Shown in pieces: positions 41,671 to 51,025 of a DNA stretch of 64,000 bases. The notes under the pieces were generated by a model. The model was not told the DNA's origin, made no database searches, and saw only the letters and a list, made by a program, of their open reading frames with translations. The stretch's first letter is position 1. Each line of letters starts with the position of its first letter. The stretch spans positions 3,148,782 to 3,212,781 of the forward strand of contig OX638353.1 of assembly GCA_951813255.1 (NCBI GenBank), written 5' to 3'. Both the position numbers and the translations under genes were made by a program. This stretch comes from an uncultured Dehalococcoidia bacterium. Lineage in GTDB: Bacteria > Chloroflexota > Dehalococcoidia > Lucifugimonadales > JAAXIE01.

Positions 41671-42825
41671 TTGCATACAACGGACTCCAGAGCGCCTGAC
41701 CTGCGCTCTGACGAAGAGAGGCCAGCCCCGCGCACACCGGCGGCGCAGCGTTCCCCATGGTGGTCGCGTGTCGGGGCTTCCTTTATCGAGTCCCCTGTGC
41801 TGCTCAAGCTTGCGGCTGGCTCGGGCATCCTGTTTCTGCTCGGCTTCGTCCTCGTTGTAACTGCCTCAGCCCTTGGACCGTACACAATTCCCATCAGCCA
41901 TACCCTCGATATCCTGCTGGAGCAGTTGGGGTTGGGCCAAGCGAATGCCACGGCCACGGAAGAGGCGATTGTTGCCTCCGTCCGCCTGCCCCGGATCTGC
42001 TTGGCCCTGATTGTTGGCGCGGCCTTGGGGGTGGCTGGAGCGGTCATGCAAGGGCTGTTCCGCAATCCGATGGCCGACCCGGGCATCATCGGTGTGTCCA
42101 CCGGAGGGGCGTTGGGTGCGGTGGTCGCGATTGCCATTGGAGCTCACGCAGCATTCACGCTTGCGCTCCCGGCTATGTCCTTCGTTGGGGCTACCAGTGC
42201 GCTGGTGCTGGTTTATGCCGTGGCCTCGGTGGGTGGGCGCTTTTCGATGGCGGCTCTGTTGCTGGCTGGCATAGCCGTCAGCGCTTTTCTGGCTGCCATC
42301 ATCGCCGCCATCGTCCTGTTCACGGAGGACCTGGAGGCGCAGCGCGAGATGCTGTTCTGGCTGGCGGGAGGCTTGGATGCCTCGCGATGGTCCGAGGTGC
42401 GCATCGCCCTTCCTTTCGTGGTGCTGGGCGTGGGGGTGGCCATCGTTCTGGCGCGAGACCTGAACCTTCTGATGGTGAGCGAGGATGAGGCCCGCGCACT
42501 GGGCGTGCGGGTGGGGCTTACGAGAAACACGCTGCTGCTGACAGCTTCACTTATTACGGGTGCGGCGGTTGCCTTCTCCGGCACCATCGCCTTCGTGGGG
42601 CTGGTGGTGCCCCACATTCTGCGACTGGTCACAGGGGCGGACCACCGTGTGCTGGTGCCTCTGAGCGCTCTTGGGAGCGCGGTGTTCCTGCTGGCTGCGG
42701 ACACGCTGGCCCGGCTGGTCATCGCGCCTGCGGAGGTAAGCGTCGGCATTATCACCGCCCTCGTGGGAGCACCCTTCTTCCTCACACTATTGGCCCGGAA
42801 TAAAGCACGGGCGTCGATGTTGTAA
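41671..42825 (+). CDS. btuC: FecCD/BtuC-type ABC permease
   Basis: Inner-membrane permease of 384 residues with about ten helices. The family signatures LPRICLALIVGAALGVAGAVMQ and NPMADPGIIGVSTGG near the first third, and GTIAFVGLVVPHILRLVTG near the C-terminus, are typical of the FecCD family. The location behind a cobalamin riboswitch and before a binding protein, an ATPase and cob genes points to corrinoid import. The start is TTG at 41671, as required by the AGGGG site in the upstream hairpin; the first ~40 residues are polar. Confidence 0.88.
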   Translation: MHTTDSRAPDLRSDEERPAPRTPAAQRSPWWSRVGASFIESPVLLKLAAGSGILFLLGFVLVVTASALGPYTIPISHTLDILLEQLGLGQANATATEEAIVASVRLPRICLALIVGAALGVAGAVMQGLFRNPMADPGIIGVSTGGALGAVVAIAIGAHAAFTLALPAMSFVGATSALVLVYAVASVGGRFSMAALLLAGIAVSAFLAAIIAAIVLFTEDLEAQREMLFWLAGGLDASRWSEVRIALPFVVLGVGVAIVLARDLNLLMVSEDEARALGVRVGLTRNTLLLTASLITGAAVAFSGTIAFVGLVVPHILRLVTGADHRVLVPLSALGSAVFLLAADTLARLVIAPAEVSVGIITALVGAPFFLTLLARNKARASML

Positions 42826-42869
42826 GCGCGACCGTTGAGGTTTTCCGCAGTAGGAGAAATGGAGTTGAT

Positions 42870-44162
42870 ATGACGGGTATCAGGCAAGTCCGATTCTTGA
42901 TTCTAACAGTCGTAGTCCTCATGACAGCGGTGCTGGCGCTAATGGCGTGTGGGACGGATGAGGAACCCACGGTTGAGCCCAGCCCGGTCGCTACATCCGT
43001 CACCGTTCAGGAGTCGCCCACTCCAGCCGTACAAACAGCCACGCCAACTCCGACGCCCATGTCGACCGCCACGCCCATGCCAACTGCCACAAGGGCCACA
43101 CCAACACCAGTGACCGTGGCCCCTCTAGCCACTGTGAATCCCACATCCGCGCCGACGCCCTCGCCGCCCGCTGTCCCAACGCCCGCCACGATGCCGATGA
43201 CTACACCCACTCCACCCCCGACGCCCGTGCCTTATCCGGAGGTGCCGGGAATTCTGGACGTATCCAATCGGGGGTGGCCGCGAGAGGTGGAGACAGTGGA
43301 GGGAGTGATAAGGCTGGATGGCCCGCCGGAGCGCATACTCACCTACTCCCTCGGCCATGATGAGTTAGTCCTGTCACTGGTCGCTCCTGATCGCATCGCC
43401 GCTATCGGCAAGTTCACCACCAACGACAGCTACTCCAACGTGGTGGGTTGGGTGACGGACATCGCCGTATACGAGAAGGGAGCGGAGAACGTCCTTGCCC
43501 AAGAGCCTGACCTGTTCATCGCGTCCAAGTTCACCAAGGCAGACATCGTTGACCTGATAAAGGAGTCGGGGGTGCCGGTAGTCCGGCCGTCTCTAGAGAA
43601 CTCGTCGGAAGGGAACATACCTAACATCCTGCTTTTGGGATATCTGCTGGGTGCAGAGGAGAGTGCGTTGGAACTGGCCGCTGAAATCCAAGAGCGACTG
43701 ACGATGGTTTCAGAAAAGGTGCTGCCCGACGACGACTCAAGCCGTCCTGATGTCATAGCCATCACCCGTTACTCGGAGAAGATTTATGTGCCGGGAAGCG
43801 GGACTACTGAGGGTGGAATCATTGAGGCAGCGGGGGGTGTAAACGCGGCGACTCGCGAGGGTCTTGAGGGCATCCAAAAAGTGAGCATTGAATCAGTAGT
43901 CTCCATGAACCCGGAAGTGATCCTCATAACGCAGACCAGGGAATCGGGTGGGGATGCACTGCGAGAAGACCTGCTCCAGCATCCCGCCTTGGTCGCGGTA
44001 CCCGCCGTGGTAAATAACCGGATTCACGTGGTGGGTTCCAAGACTTTCACCACCCTTTCGCACTGGAACGTTCGGGGAATCGAAGAGGCGGCGACGCTCT
44101 TGTACCCAGAGCAGTTCGCGGGGACCACATTCATTGATTTCCAGCCTTATGACAGGGAGTGA
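42870..44162 (+). CDS. btuF: corrinoid-binding lipoprotein of ABC transporter
   Basis: Substrate-binding protein of 430 residues of the periplasmic-binding-protein type (FepB/BtuF). The signal peptide ends in LMAC, so it is a lipoprotein. A ~80-residue linker of Thr/Pro/Ala repeats holds the binding domain away from the membrane. The two-lobe domain begins RGWPREVETVEGVIRLDGPP and carries PERILTYSLGHDELVLSL and, late, IEAAGGVNAATREGLEG. Cobalamin is inferred from riboswitch and neighbours; iron-siderophore binding proteins look alike. Confidence 0.87.
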   Translation: MTGIRQVRFLILTVVVLMTAVLALMACGTDEEPTVEPSPVATSVTVQESPTPAVQTATPTPTPMSTATPMPTATRATPTPVTVAPLATVNPTSAPTPSPPAVPTPATMPMTTPTPPPTPVPYPEVPGILDVSNRGWPREVETVEGVIRLDGPPERILTYSLGHDELVLSLVAPDRIAAIGKFTTNDSYSNVVGWVTDIAVYEKGAENVLAQEPDLFIASKFTKADIVDLIKESGVPVVRPSLENSSEGNIPNILLLGYLLGAEESALELAAEIQERLTMVSEKVLPDDDSSRPDVIAITRYSEKIYVPGSGTTEGGIIEAAGGVNAATREGLEGIQKVSIESVVSMNPEVILITQTRESGGDALREDLLQHPALVAVPAVVNNRIHVVGSKTFTTLSHWNVRGIEEAATLLYPEQFAGTTFIDFQPYDRE

Positions 44163-44166
44163 TTGC

Positions 44167-44970
44167 GTGGCCGTGAGCACCAGCCAAGTAACGATTGCGG
44201 CTGTGGATCTAGTCGTGACACTTGGCGGGACTTCCGTGCTGAAGGGTGTGTCGCTCGAGGCTCGCCCCGGCGAGATGGTGGGCCTCATCGGCCCCAATGG
44301 CGCAGGCAAGACCACATTGCTGCGGGTGCTGGCTGGCCTGCTGCGCCCGGAGTCAGGCTCGGTGAACCTGGCGGACACGCCCCTTGGGGGCATGAACGCC
44401 AGCGAACGCGCACGCAGGATCGCCTTCATGCCCCAGCACGATACTGCGCATCCCTTCACGGCGCTGGAAACGGTGTTGATGGGGAGATATGCCCACTTGG
44501 GACGGTTCCAGCTTGAGGGGAAACAGGACCGCAGGATCGCCCGGGAGGCCATGGCCCGTACCGACACGCTCAGGTTCGAGGGACGGCAGTTGGACCGCTT
44601 GTCGGGAGGCGAGAGGCAACGGGTCGTCTTAGCCCGCACCCTAGCGCAGCAGGCGTCCACCATCCTCCTTGACGAGCCCTCGGCCAGCTTGGACCTGCGT
44701 CACCGGCTCTCGATGATGGAGACATTGCGGGAAGAGGCGGCCAATCGTTCGGTAGCGGTGGTGGTAGCCATGCATGATGTGTCGCTGGCTGGTCGTTACT
44801 GCGACCGGCTGGCGCTGCTGTCCGAGGGCGTCGTCGTAGCCGAGGGCCAGCCGGGAAGGGTCCTCACCGCCGAGAACTTCCGCGCCGTATTCCGTGTGGA
44901 GACGGCGGTGGAAGTGGACGCTGCGACAGGCTATCCACAGGTGTGGCTGATCGGGCCAACTTCCCAGTAG
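44167..44970 (+). CDS. btuD: ABC transporter ATPase, BtuD-type
   Basis: Cytosolic ATPase of the corrinoid importer. Walker A GPNGAGKTTLL, Q-loop FMPQHD, signature LSGGERQRVVLARTLAQ, Walker B TILLDEPSASLD and the switch His in AMHDVSLA. GTG at 44167 is preferred because AGGGAG lies 7 bases upstream; in-frame starts at 44134 and 44149 overlap the end of btuF. Length from 44167 is 267 residues, and the end shows a FecE-like accessory stretch. Confidence 0.9.
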   Translation: MAVSTSQVTIAAVDLVVTLGGTSVLKGVSLEARPGEMVGLIGPNGAGKTTLLRVLAGLLRPESGSVNLADTPLGGMNASERARRIAFMPQHDTAHPFTALETVLMGRYAHLGRFQLEGKQDRRIAREAMARTDTLRFEGRQLDRLSGGERQRVVLARTLAQQASTILLDEPSASLDLRHRLSMMETLREEAANRSVAVVVAMHDVSLAGRYCDRLALLSEGVVVAEGQPGRVLTAENFRAVFRVETAVEVDAATGYPQVWLIGPTSQ

Positions 44971-45001
44971 AGGCAGCTTCCGTGCCTGATAGGAGGAATG
45001 T

Positions 45002-45568
45002 ATGACCAGCGAGACCGAGGAGCACAGGCCGGTCAGGACGCCACCCATCCGAAAGGGTCTGGTGGTGATTAATACGGGAAACGGCAAGGGCAAGACCACG
45101 GCGGCCTTGGGCGTCCTGTTCCGAGCGTGGGGGCGGGACATGCGTGTGCACATGTTCCAGTTCCTGAAGCACACGGGCGCCAGGTTTGGCGAAAGCCGGG
45201 CCGCTAACAAGCTGGAAATCCCTTGGGGGGCCATGGGTGACGGTTTTACCTGGCTCAGCAAGGACATGGACAACACGCAGGAGTTGGCCCGCCATCAATG
45301 GGAGAACTGCAAGCAGGCCATTCTCTCGGACGACTACGACCTGATCGTGATGGACGAGTTTACCTATGCCATGCACTACGGCTGGATCCCGGTGCAGGAC
45401 GTGATAGACGTACTAAAGCAGAAACCCCACATGCTGCACGTCATCATTACGGGAAGGCACGCGCCTGAGGAACTCATCGAGTTCGCAGATCTGGTCACGG
45501 AGATGCGAGAAATCAAGCACCCCTACCGGGAACAGGGCATCAGGGCGCAACCAGGCTTGGAGTATTGA
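45002..45568 (+). CDS. cobO: cob(I)yrinic acid a,c-diamide adenosyltransferase
   Basis: CobA/BtuR-type enzyme of 188 residues that transfers the 5'-deoxyadenosyl group of ATP to cob(I)alamin precursors. The P-loop is [31 protein letters not shown] and [22 protein letters not shown] are characteristic. AGGAGG lies 5 bases before the ATG. First biosynthetic gene after the importer. Confidence 0.95.
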   Translation: MTSETEEHRPVRTPPIRKGLVVINTGNGKGKTTAALGVLFRAWGRDMRVHMFQFLKHTGARFGESRAANKLEIPWGAMGDGFTWLSKDMDNTQELARHQWENCKQAILSDDYDLIVMDEFTYAMHYGWIPVQDVIDVLKQKPHMLHVIITGRHAPEELIEFADLVTEMREIKHPYREQGIRAQPGLEY

Positions 45569-45572
45569 TGCC

Positions 45573-46673
45573 ATGGGCACTAACTCCGCCAAGATACGAG
45601 AGGCCATTGAGCAGATACGGCCAGCGGACGTTCAAGCGATGGAGCGTGCCGAATCAAGGCAACTCAATCTCACCAAGCCACCGGGGAGCTTGGGACGACT
45701 GGAAGAGGTCTCCATTCGTTTGGCGGGCATATTCGGCACCGAGAAGCCTGTGATTGGAGGTAAGGCGGTCATAGTCGCGGCTGGCGACCACGGCGTGGTG
45801 GCGCAGGGTGTCACGGGCTACCCACAAGAGGTTACAGCGCAGATGGTGCTGAACTTTTTGGCAGGTGGCGCGGCCATCAGCGTGCTCTGCCGGCACTTGG
45901 GGATGCGCCAAGTAATAGTGGACGCCGGGGTGATGTCGGATCTGCCCAGTCATCCCGATCTGCGTAGCCTCAAATTCGGCCGAGGCACCGCCGACATCAG
46001 CCAAGGCACCGCCATGACCCGTCAACAGGCGGAACAGTGCATCGAGGCTGGCATCAACCTTGCGGTTGAGGTCATAGAGTCGGGCATCGACCTGATTGCA
46101 ACGGGAGACATGGGCATCGGCAACACTACGGCGTCCAGCGCTATCACTTCTGCCGTGACGGGGATCCCGCCCGAGGAGACCACCGGGGAGGGCACAGGCC
46201 GTACCCCGGAGGAACTGCAGCACAAGACCCGGATCGTGAGGCAAGCGTTGGAAGTGAACTCTCCCGACCCCAGCGATGGTCTTGATTTACTGACCAAGGT
46301 GGGAGGGTTCGAAATCGGGGTGCTGGCAGGGGTCGTGCTGGGGACGGCAATGCAGAGACGGGTTGTGGTGGTGGACGGGTTCATCTCCAGCGCGGCAGCC
46401 TTGGTCGCCAATGCCCTGTGCCCTAGAGCCCGCGACTACATGGTCGCCTCTCACGTATCGGCGGAGCGGGGACACCGGGTCGCATTGACGGGCCTAGGGC
46501 TGTCGCCAGTGCTTGACTTGGGGATGCGCTTGGGTGAAGGCACGGGCGCGGTGCTTGCCATGCCCATTATAGAGTCGGCGGCAGCATGTCTTTCGGAAAT
46601 GGCAACGTTCGCTGAAGCGGGTGTATCAGACCGCGATCCTGACCCGACCTCTAACGGTGAGGCCACATCGTGA
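45573..46673 (+). CDS. cobT: nicotinate-nucleotide:dimethylbenzimidazole phosphoribosyltransferase
   Basis: Activates the lower-ligand base to alpha-ribazole phosphate. 366 residues. Signature regions: TKPPGSLGRLEEVSIRLA, VAAGDHGVVAQGVTGYPQEV, ATGDMGIGNTTASSAI and the catalytic Glu in MRLGEGTGAVLAMPI. Starts 4 bases after cobO and overlaps cobS by 4 bases (GTGA), indicating coupling. Confidence 0.95.
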   Translation: MGTNSAKIREAIEQIRPADVQAMERAESRQLNLTKPPGSLGRLEEVSIRLAGIFGTEKPVIGGKAVIVAAGDHGVVAQGVTGYPQEVTAQMVLNFLAGGAAISVLCRHLGMRQVIVDAGVMSDLPSHPDLRSLKFGRGTADISQGTAMTRQQAEQCIEAGINLAVEVIESGIDLIATGDMGIGNTTASSAITSAVTGIPPEETTGEGTGRTPEELQHKTRIVRQALEVNSPDPSDGLDLLTKVGGFEIGVLAGVVLGTAMQRRVVVVDGFISSAAALVANALCPRARDYMVASHVSAERGHRVALTGLGLSPVLDLGMRLGEGTGAVLAMPIIESAAACLSEMATFAEAGVSDRDPDPTSNGEATS

Positions 46674-47473
46674 CCGGACTGGGCTCGGCCATAGGGTTTC
46701 TCACCATCCTGCCAGTTGGATCACGGGATCCCGCGGGCTTGGCATCTTCCCGAATGTGGTTCCCAATCGTCGGGCTGCTCTTGGGCGTAGTTCTCTCGGG
46801 GCTCGATCTACTCATGCACTGGGGGTATCCTCTATTTCGAGAAGAGCCATACCTCTTCCCTCCATTCCTCGGCGCGGTATTTCTCGTGGTAGTGCTCATA
46901 ATCCTCACGCGGGCGCTGCATCTCGACGGGTTTATGGACTCCTGCGACGGCCTGCTGGGCAGCTTTGACAGGGAGAGACGCTTGGAGATTATGAGGGACT
47001 CCCACGTGGGAGCCTTTGCCGTTACCGGAGTGGCCGGTCTGTTGCTGGTGAAGGCTGCGGCCTTGGTCTCCCTGCCGTCGGTTGGCAGGATGTGGGTGCT
47101 GCTGCTTTTCCCCTGCCTGTCCCGCTGGGCCATGCAACTAGTGCTGCAGGTATTTCCGTACGTCCGAAGCCGGGGCATCGCCACGCCGTTCCTGGAGCGC
47201 AGTGGCTGGTGGCAGTTGGCCGCAGGTCTGGTCGTGACCCTGGTAGCCACCCTAGCTCTCACCGGACCGTTTGGTCTGGTGCTCTGGGGTGGGGCGACCG
47301 CTACCGGGTGGGGAGTTGGGTCGTGGGCCGCCAAGCAGCTCGGTGGAACAACCGGAGACGTGTATGGCGCAGTCAACGAGGTGGTTGAAGCAGTGGTGTT
47401 GGCATTGGCCGCGGTCCTAGCTCATGGCCTCTCAGACTCTCTGTTTGCTCCAATTCACGAGTGGGCTTGGTAG
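46670..47473 (+). CDS. cobS: adenosylcobinamide-GDP ribazoletransferase
   Basis: Integral membrane enzyme (267 residues, about 6 helices) that joins AdoCbi-GDP and alpha-ribazole to make cobalamin (phosphate). The Mg-binding motif DGFMDSCDGLLG and the preceding RALHL are the family hallmark. GTG start overlapping the cobT stop codon. cobS here means the cobalamin synthase, not the aerobic chelatase subunit of the same name. Confidence 0.94.
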   Translation: MTGLGSAIGFLTILPVGSRDPAGLASSRMWFPIVGLLLGVVLSGLDLLMHWGYPLFREEPYLFPPFLGAVFLVVVLIILTRALHLDGFMDSCDGLLGSFDRERRLEIMRDSHVGAFAVTGVAGLLLVKAAALVSLPSVGRMWVLLLFPCLSRWAMQLVLQVFPYVRSRGIATPFLERSGWWQLAAGLVVTLVATLALTGPFGLVLWGGATATGWGVGSWAAKQLGGTTGDVYGAVNEVVEAVVLALAAVLAHGLSDSLFAPIHEWAW

Positions 47474-47491
47474 CAAGGGAGAACACCGGCA

Positions 47492-48454
47492 TTGGAATGG
47501 AGAGTGTTTCCAGGGGAGTGGTATTTGGATGCAGGCGTGCTGCTCCTAGCGTTGGGAATTGACTTTATCCTACGCGAACTGCCCAACCCCATACACCCGG
47601 TTGTCTGGATGGGGAAACTCGTGTCGCTACTTGAGCGGGTGGTCCCACCGGAGACAGGACGGCTGCCACCACTGGTTTGGGGCGGACTCATGGCTATCGC
47701 AGTGCCTGCAATTTTCGGCGGGCTAGCGTGGCTTGCTGCCAACGCGCTGCGGGAGCTGGGCAGCATCCCCTACCTGCTGGGCGGGGCACTCCTCCTCAGT
47801 ACCAGCTTCGCTGTTTCCGGACTGGCCAAAGCTGCTAGGAGCGTCCAGAACGCGATGAGGGAAGGAAGCTTGGGCGAGGCGCGTAGAGGACTTCGGAGCT
47901 TGGTGAGTCGCGAGACGGCCACTTTGGACCGTTCGCTTGCTGCGGCAGCTGCCATAGAATCCGTGGCCGAGAATACCACCGATAGCTACGTAGGCCCGTG
48001 GCTCGCCTTCGCCCTGCTGGGCTTGCCGGGAGCTTTCGCCTACCGTGCCATGAACACCTTGGACAGCATGATCGGTTATCGAGGAAGGTACGAGTATCTG
48101 GGGAAGGCGTCAGCCAAGCTGGACGATGCCATCAACCTACTGCCAGCGAGAGTGAGCGCAGCTCTCATCCTGGGGGCGGGCTCTGTCTTCCGGTCACCCG
48201 CCAACAAGGGATGGCGAGTGGCGCTTTCAGGCCGTGGCCTAACCGCAAGTCCAAACGCTGGATGGACCATTGGGGCCATGTCAGGGGTTCTCGGTGTGGC
48301 CTTAGAGAAACAGGGGCACTACCGCATCGGCGACGGTCTACGGGAGCCAGAGCCTGAAGACATCGGTCGCTCCATACACGTCGCCTACTTGGTAGCTGCC
48401 ATAGCCGTTGCTCTCACGGTCGGGGCCTTGGCCCTGCGCGGTCTCTCGGGATGA
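47492..48454 (+). CDS. cbiB: adenosylcobinamide-phosphate synthase
   Basis: Membrane protein (CbiB/CobD family, 320 residues) that attaches (R)-1-amino-2-propanol phosphate to adenosylcobyric acid. Signatures: HPVVWMGKLVSLLERV near the N-terminus, SLVSRETATLD and ESVAENTTDSYVGPWLAFALL in the middle and YRAMNTLDSMIGY. Its substrate partner is made by PduX and CobD encoded downstream. Start 18 bases after cobS. Confidence 0.95.
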   Translation: MEWRVFPGEWYLDAGVLLLALGIDFILRELPNPIHPVVWMGKLVSLLERVVPPETGRLPPLVWGGLMAIAVPAIFGGLAWLAANALRELGSIPYLLGGALLLSTSFAVSGLAKAARSVQNAMREGSLGEARRGLRSLVSRETATLDRSLAAAAAIESVAENTTDSYVGPWLAFALLGLPGAFAYRAMNTLDSMIGYRGRYEYLGKASAKLDDAINLLPARVSAALILGAGSVFRSPANKGWRVALSGRGLTASPNAGWTIGAMSGVLGVALEKQGHYRIGDGLREPEPEDIGRSIHVAYLVAAIAVALTVGALALRGLSG

Positions 48455-48469
48455 TGTTTGGGAGAAGGC

Positions 48470-49048
48470 ATGCCTAGGGAGTTGATTTTCATCCTTGGAG
48501 GGGCTCGCTCCGGCAAGAGCGCCTTTGCCGAACGGCTGGCGCAGCAGGCAGGCCGTGTCCTGTTCGTGGCCACTGCTCAAGCGCAGGACGATGACATGAG
48601 GCGGCGTATTGGCGTGCATCGCGCGAAGCGCCCACCGGAATGGAGCACGCTGGAAGAACCGCACGACTTGGCATCGGCCATCCCTTCAGCCTTGGAGGGT
48701 CACGACACCTGCCTGCTGGACTGCCTCACGTTGTGGATCAGCAACCTGCTGCTGGCCAAGGAGGGCAACCTCCATGCGGAAGCCGAAATTCTGGAGGAAG
48801 TCCACCGGCTGCTGGACGTCTACGATAGCTCGCACGCCACTTGGATAGTGGTGAGCAACGAAGTGGGGCTGGGCGTTGTTCCCGCGACACGGTTGGGCAG
48901 CCGGTACCGTGATGTATTGGGGCGGGTGAACCAAGCGGTTGCCTCACGCGCCGACAAGGTCTACCTGATGGTGGCAGGGCTGGCGTTGGAGATGAAGTCC
49001 CTCGGCGCAGTGCCCTTTGTCATGCCGGAGCCACGGTCTGAATCATGA
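48470..49048 (+). CDS. cobU: adenosylcobinamide kinase / guanylyltransferase
   Basis: Bifunctional enzyme (CobU/CobP, 192 residues) that phosphorylates adenosylcobinamide and then transfers GMP. P-loop GGARSGKSAFAERLA, guanylate-acceptor region HRAKRPPEW, and DCLTLWISNLLL. ATG at 48470 has GGAGAAGG just upstream; an in-frame TTG at 48458 is less likely. Its stop overlaps the pduX ATG. Confidence 0.95.
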   Translation: MPRELIFILGGARSGKSAFAERLAQQAGRVLFVATAQAQDDDMRRRIGVHRAKRPPEWSTLEEPHDLASAIPSALEGHDTCLLDCLTLWISNLLLAKEGNLHAEAEILEEVHRLLDVYDSSHATWIVVSNEVGLGVVPATRLGSRYRDVLGRVNQAVASRADKVYLMVAGLALEMKSLGAVPFVMPEPRSES

Positions 49049-49950
49049 CCCGGATGCAAGCAACCATGAAAGCGTCGGCGGCCGCCCCTGGGACATGTGG
49101 CGAACTATGCCAAGGGCTCGTGGAAGGTGTTGTCTGCATGGTGACATGCCCTATAGATATGTACAGCGTAGCCACAGTAGAGCTTTTCCCGAGTGATGGC
49201 GAAGTGTCGGGCCCAGCGGATTCACCCAAGGCACGACGCGCAGTGCAGGCCACTCTCGACTACCTGCAGGAGGATGCACTGGCAGCAAGCCTCTCCCTTG
49301 ATTCATCCTTGCCACGGGGCAAGGGCATGGCCAGCAGCACTGCTGACGTGGCAGCAGCGATCGTTGCAACTGCATCGGCCCTAGGGCGAGAGCTAGCCCC
49401 TGAGCAGATAGCTGAAATCGCCCTTGGCGTGGAGCCCAGCGACGGGATCATGTTCCCCGGCATTGCGCTGGTCGACCACAGAGCCGGGCGAGTCGCTCGA
49501 ACGCTGGGCCCGCCACCTCCGATGCGGATTCTGGTCCTGGATTTCGGAGGCGCATTGGATACCGTTGAGTTCAACCGTGTCGACCGGAAGGAAATTCTCA
49601 AGCGCACGGAGTCCGACACTGCACGGGCGGTATGCTTGATAGAGGAGGGTATCAAGTGCCGGGACATCGCCCGCATCGGAAGGGGCGCCACACTCAGTGC
49701 CATCGCCAACCAGCAAGTGCTTTTCAAACCCGGTTTGGAGGCGGCACTGGAGTTGTCCCAGTCGGTGGGGGCGTTAGGCATGAACGTAGCTCACAGCGGT
49801 ACCGTGATCGGTATCCTGCTGCCCGATGACGGCAGCATTGCTGGTCAAGCAGCCTCCTTGGCGTGGGAACGGCTGCACGGTCTGGAATCAGTCCGGTGCC
49901 AGCGTGTCGTGGGCGGGGGCGTCACCGTAAGCAGGCTCTCCAGATGTTGA
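49045..49950 (+). CDS. pduX: L-threonine kinase (GHMP kinase family)
   Basis: Phosphorylates L-threonine to L-threonine-3-phosphate for the aminopropanol arm of cobalamin. The GHMP signature SLPRGKGMASSTADVAAA and an N-terminal PGTCGELCQG identify the PduX-like group. 301 residues. The ATG overlaps the cobU stop (ATGA). The following gene, cobD, decarboxylates its product, which supports the assignment over other GHMP kinases. Confidence 0.88.
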   Translation: MTRMQATMKASAAAPGTCGELCQGLVEGVVCMVTCPIDMYSVATVELFPSDGEVSGPADSPKARRAVQATLDYLQEDALAASLSLDSSLPRGKGMASSTADVAAAIVATASALGRELAPEQIAEIALGVEPSDGIMFPGIALVDHRAGRVARTLGPPPPMRILVLDFGGALDTVEFNRVDRKEILKRTESDTARAVCLIEEGIKCRDIARIGRGATLSAIANQQVLFKPGLEAALELSQSVGALGMNVAHSGTVIGILLPDDGSIAGQAASLAWERLHGLESVRCQRVVGGGVTVSRLSRC

Positions 49951-49966
49951 GCGCAGGACGATCAGC

Positions 49967-51025
49967 TTGATCGGGACTGTCCACGGAGGCTTGGACATAG
50001 GCGAATTGCGTTCGTTGGGCCTTAATCCCGATGAGGTGCTCGACTTCAGCTCCAACATCAATCCACTGGGGATCTCAGCAAAGGTGAAGCAGGCGGTGGG
50101 TGAGGCTGACCTGTCATCCTACCCTGACCGCCACTGCCTAACATTACGTGAGGCCATCGCAGACCGCGCGGGAGTCGGGATCGAGAACCTGCTCATGGGT
50201 AACGGCTCCACCGAACTCATCCACCTGCTGGCACGGGCCTGCCTGAAACCCGGAGACAGGTGCCTGATATTCACACCCACTTTCGGAGAGTATGAGGCGG
50301 CTGCCGTCATGGCCGGTGGGGAGTTGTATACCTTGGAAGCCAGCGAGCGTGACGGGTTTCAGTGGTCTATCGACCCAGCGTCCAACACAATCCGGGAACT
50401 GCGCCCCAGACTCGTCTTCCTGTGCAACCCCAACAACCCGACCGGGGTTTATCTTGAGCGCGATGCAGTGGAACAGATCGTGGACGCCGTAGGGGCTCAT
50501 GGCCTGCTGGTCTTGGACGATGCCTATGCCGGTTTGTCGGGCCATCAGTGGGACTCGACACCGTTGCTCGGTCATGGCAATGTTGTCATCTTGCACTCGA
50601 TGACCAAGGATCATGCCTTGGCAGGGGTCCGCTTGGGCTACCTGATGGCTAGCCCGGATGTGATCACAAAGGTGGGTGGGCTTCAACCTGCTTGGAGTGT
50701 CAACACAGTCGCCCAAACTGCCGGTCTCGCTGCACTGCAAGATGAAGCCCACGTAACTGCTGGGCGGCACGCGGTCCAAGAGAGCAAGGCTTACCTCCAC
50801 GCAGAACTGAACGACTTGGGCATCCCCGCCAATGCCTCGGCTGCCAACTTCATCCTAGCCAAGGTTGGCGACGCGCCCGGACTGCGGAGCGCCCTGTTGC
50901 GCCGGGGCATCGCAGTGCGCGATTGCACCTCCTTCGGACTGCCCCAATTCGTACGCATCGCTGTGCGCCGCCGGGATGAGTGCGTCCGCTTGGTGTCCGC
51001 GCTCAAGGAAGCACTGGCAAAATGA
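49967..51025 (+). CDS. cobD: threonine-phosphate decarboxylase
   Basis: PLP-dependent fold-type I enzyme of 352 residues that converts L-threonine-phosphate to (R)-1-amino-2-propanol phosphate. Relatives of histidinol-phosphate aminotransferase: DFSSNINPLG at the start, LLMGNGSTELIHLLARA, FLCNPNNPTGVYL, VLDDAYAGLSG and the PLP-Lys in HSMTKDHALAGVRLGY. The gene starts with TTG at 49967 behind AGGA. It overlaps cobQ by 4 bases (ATGA). Confidence 0.93.
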   Translation: MIGTVHGGLDIGELRSLGLNPDEVLDFSSNINPLGISAKVKQAVGEADLSSYPDRHCLTLREAIADRAGVGIENLLMGNGSTELIHLLARACLKPGDRCLIFTPTFGEYEAAAVMAGGELYTLEASERDGFQWSIDPASNTIRELRPRLVFLCNPNNPTGVYLERDAVEQIVDAVGAHGLLVLDDAYAGLSGHQWDSTPLLGHGNVVILHSMTKDHALAGVRLGYLMASPDVITKVGGLQPAWSVNTVAQTAGLAALQDEAHVTAGRHAVQESKAYLHAELNDLGIPANASAANFILAKVGDAPGLRSALLRRGIAVRDCTSFGLPQFVRIAVRRRDECVRLVSALKEALAK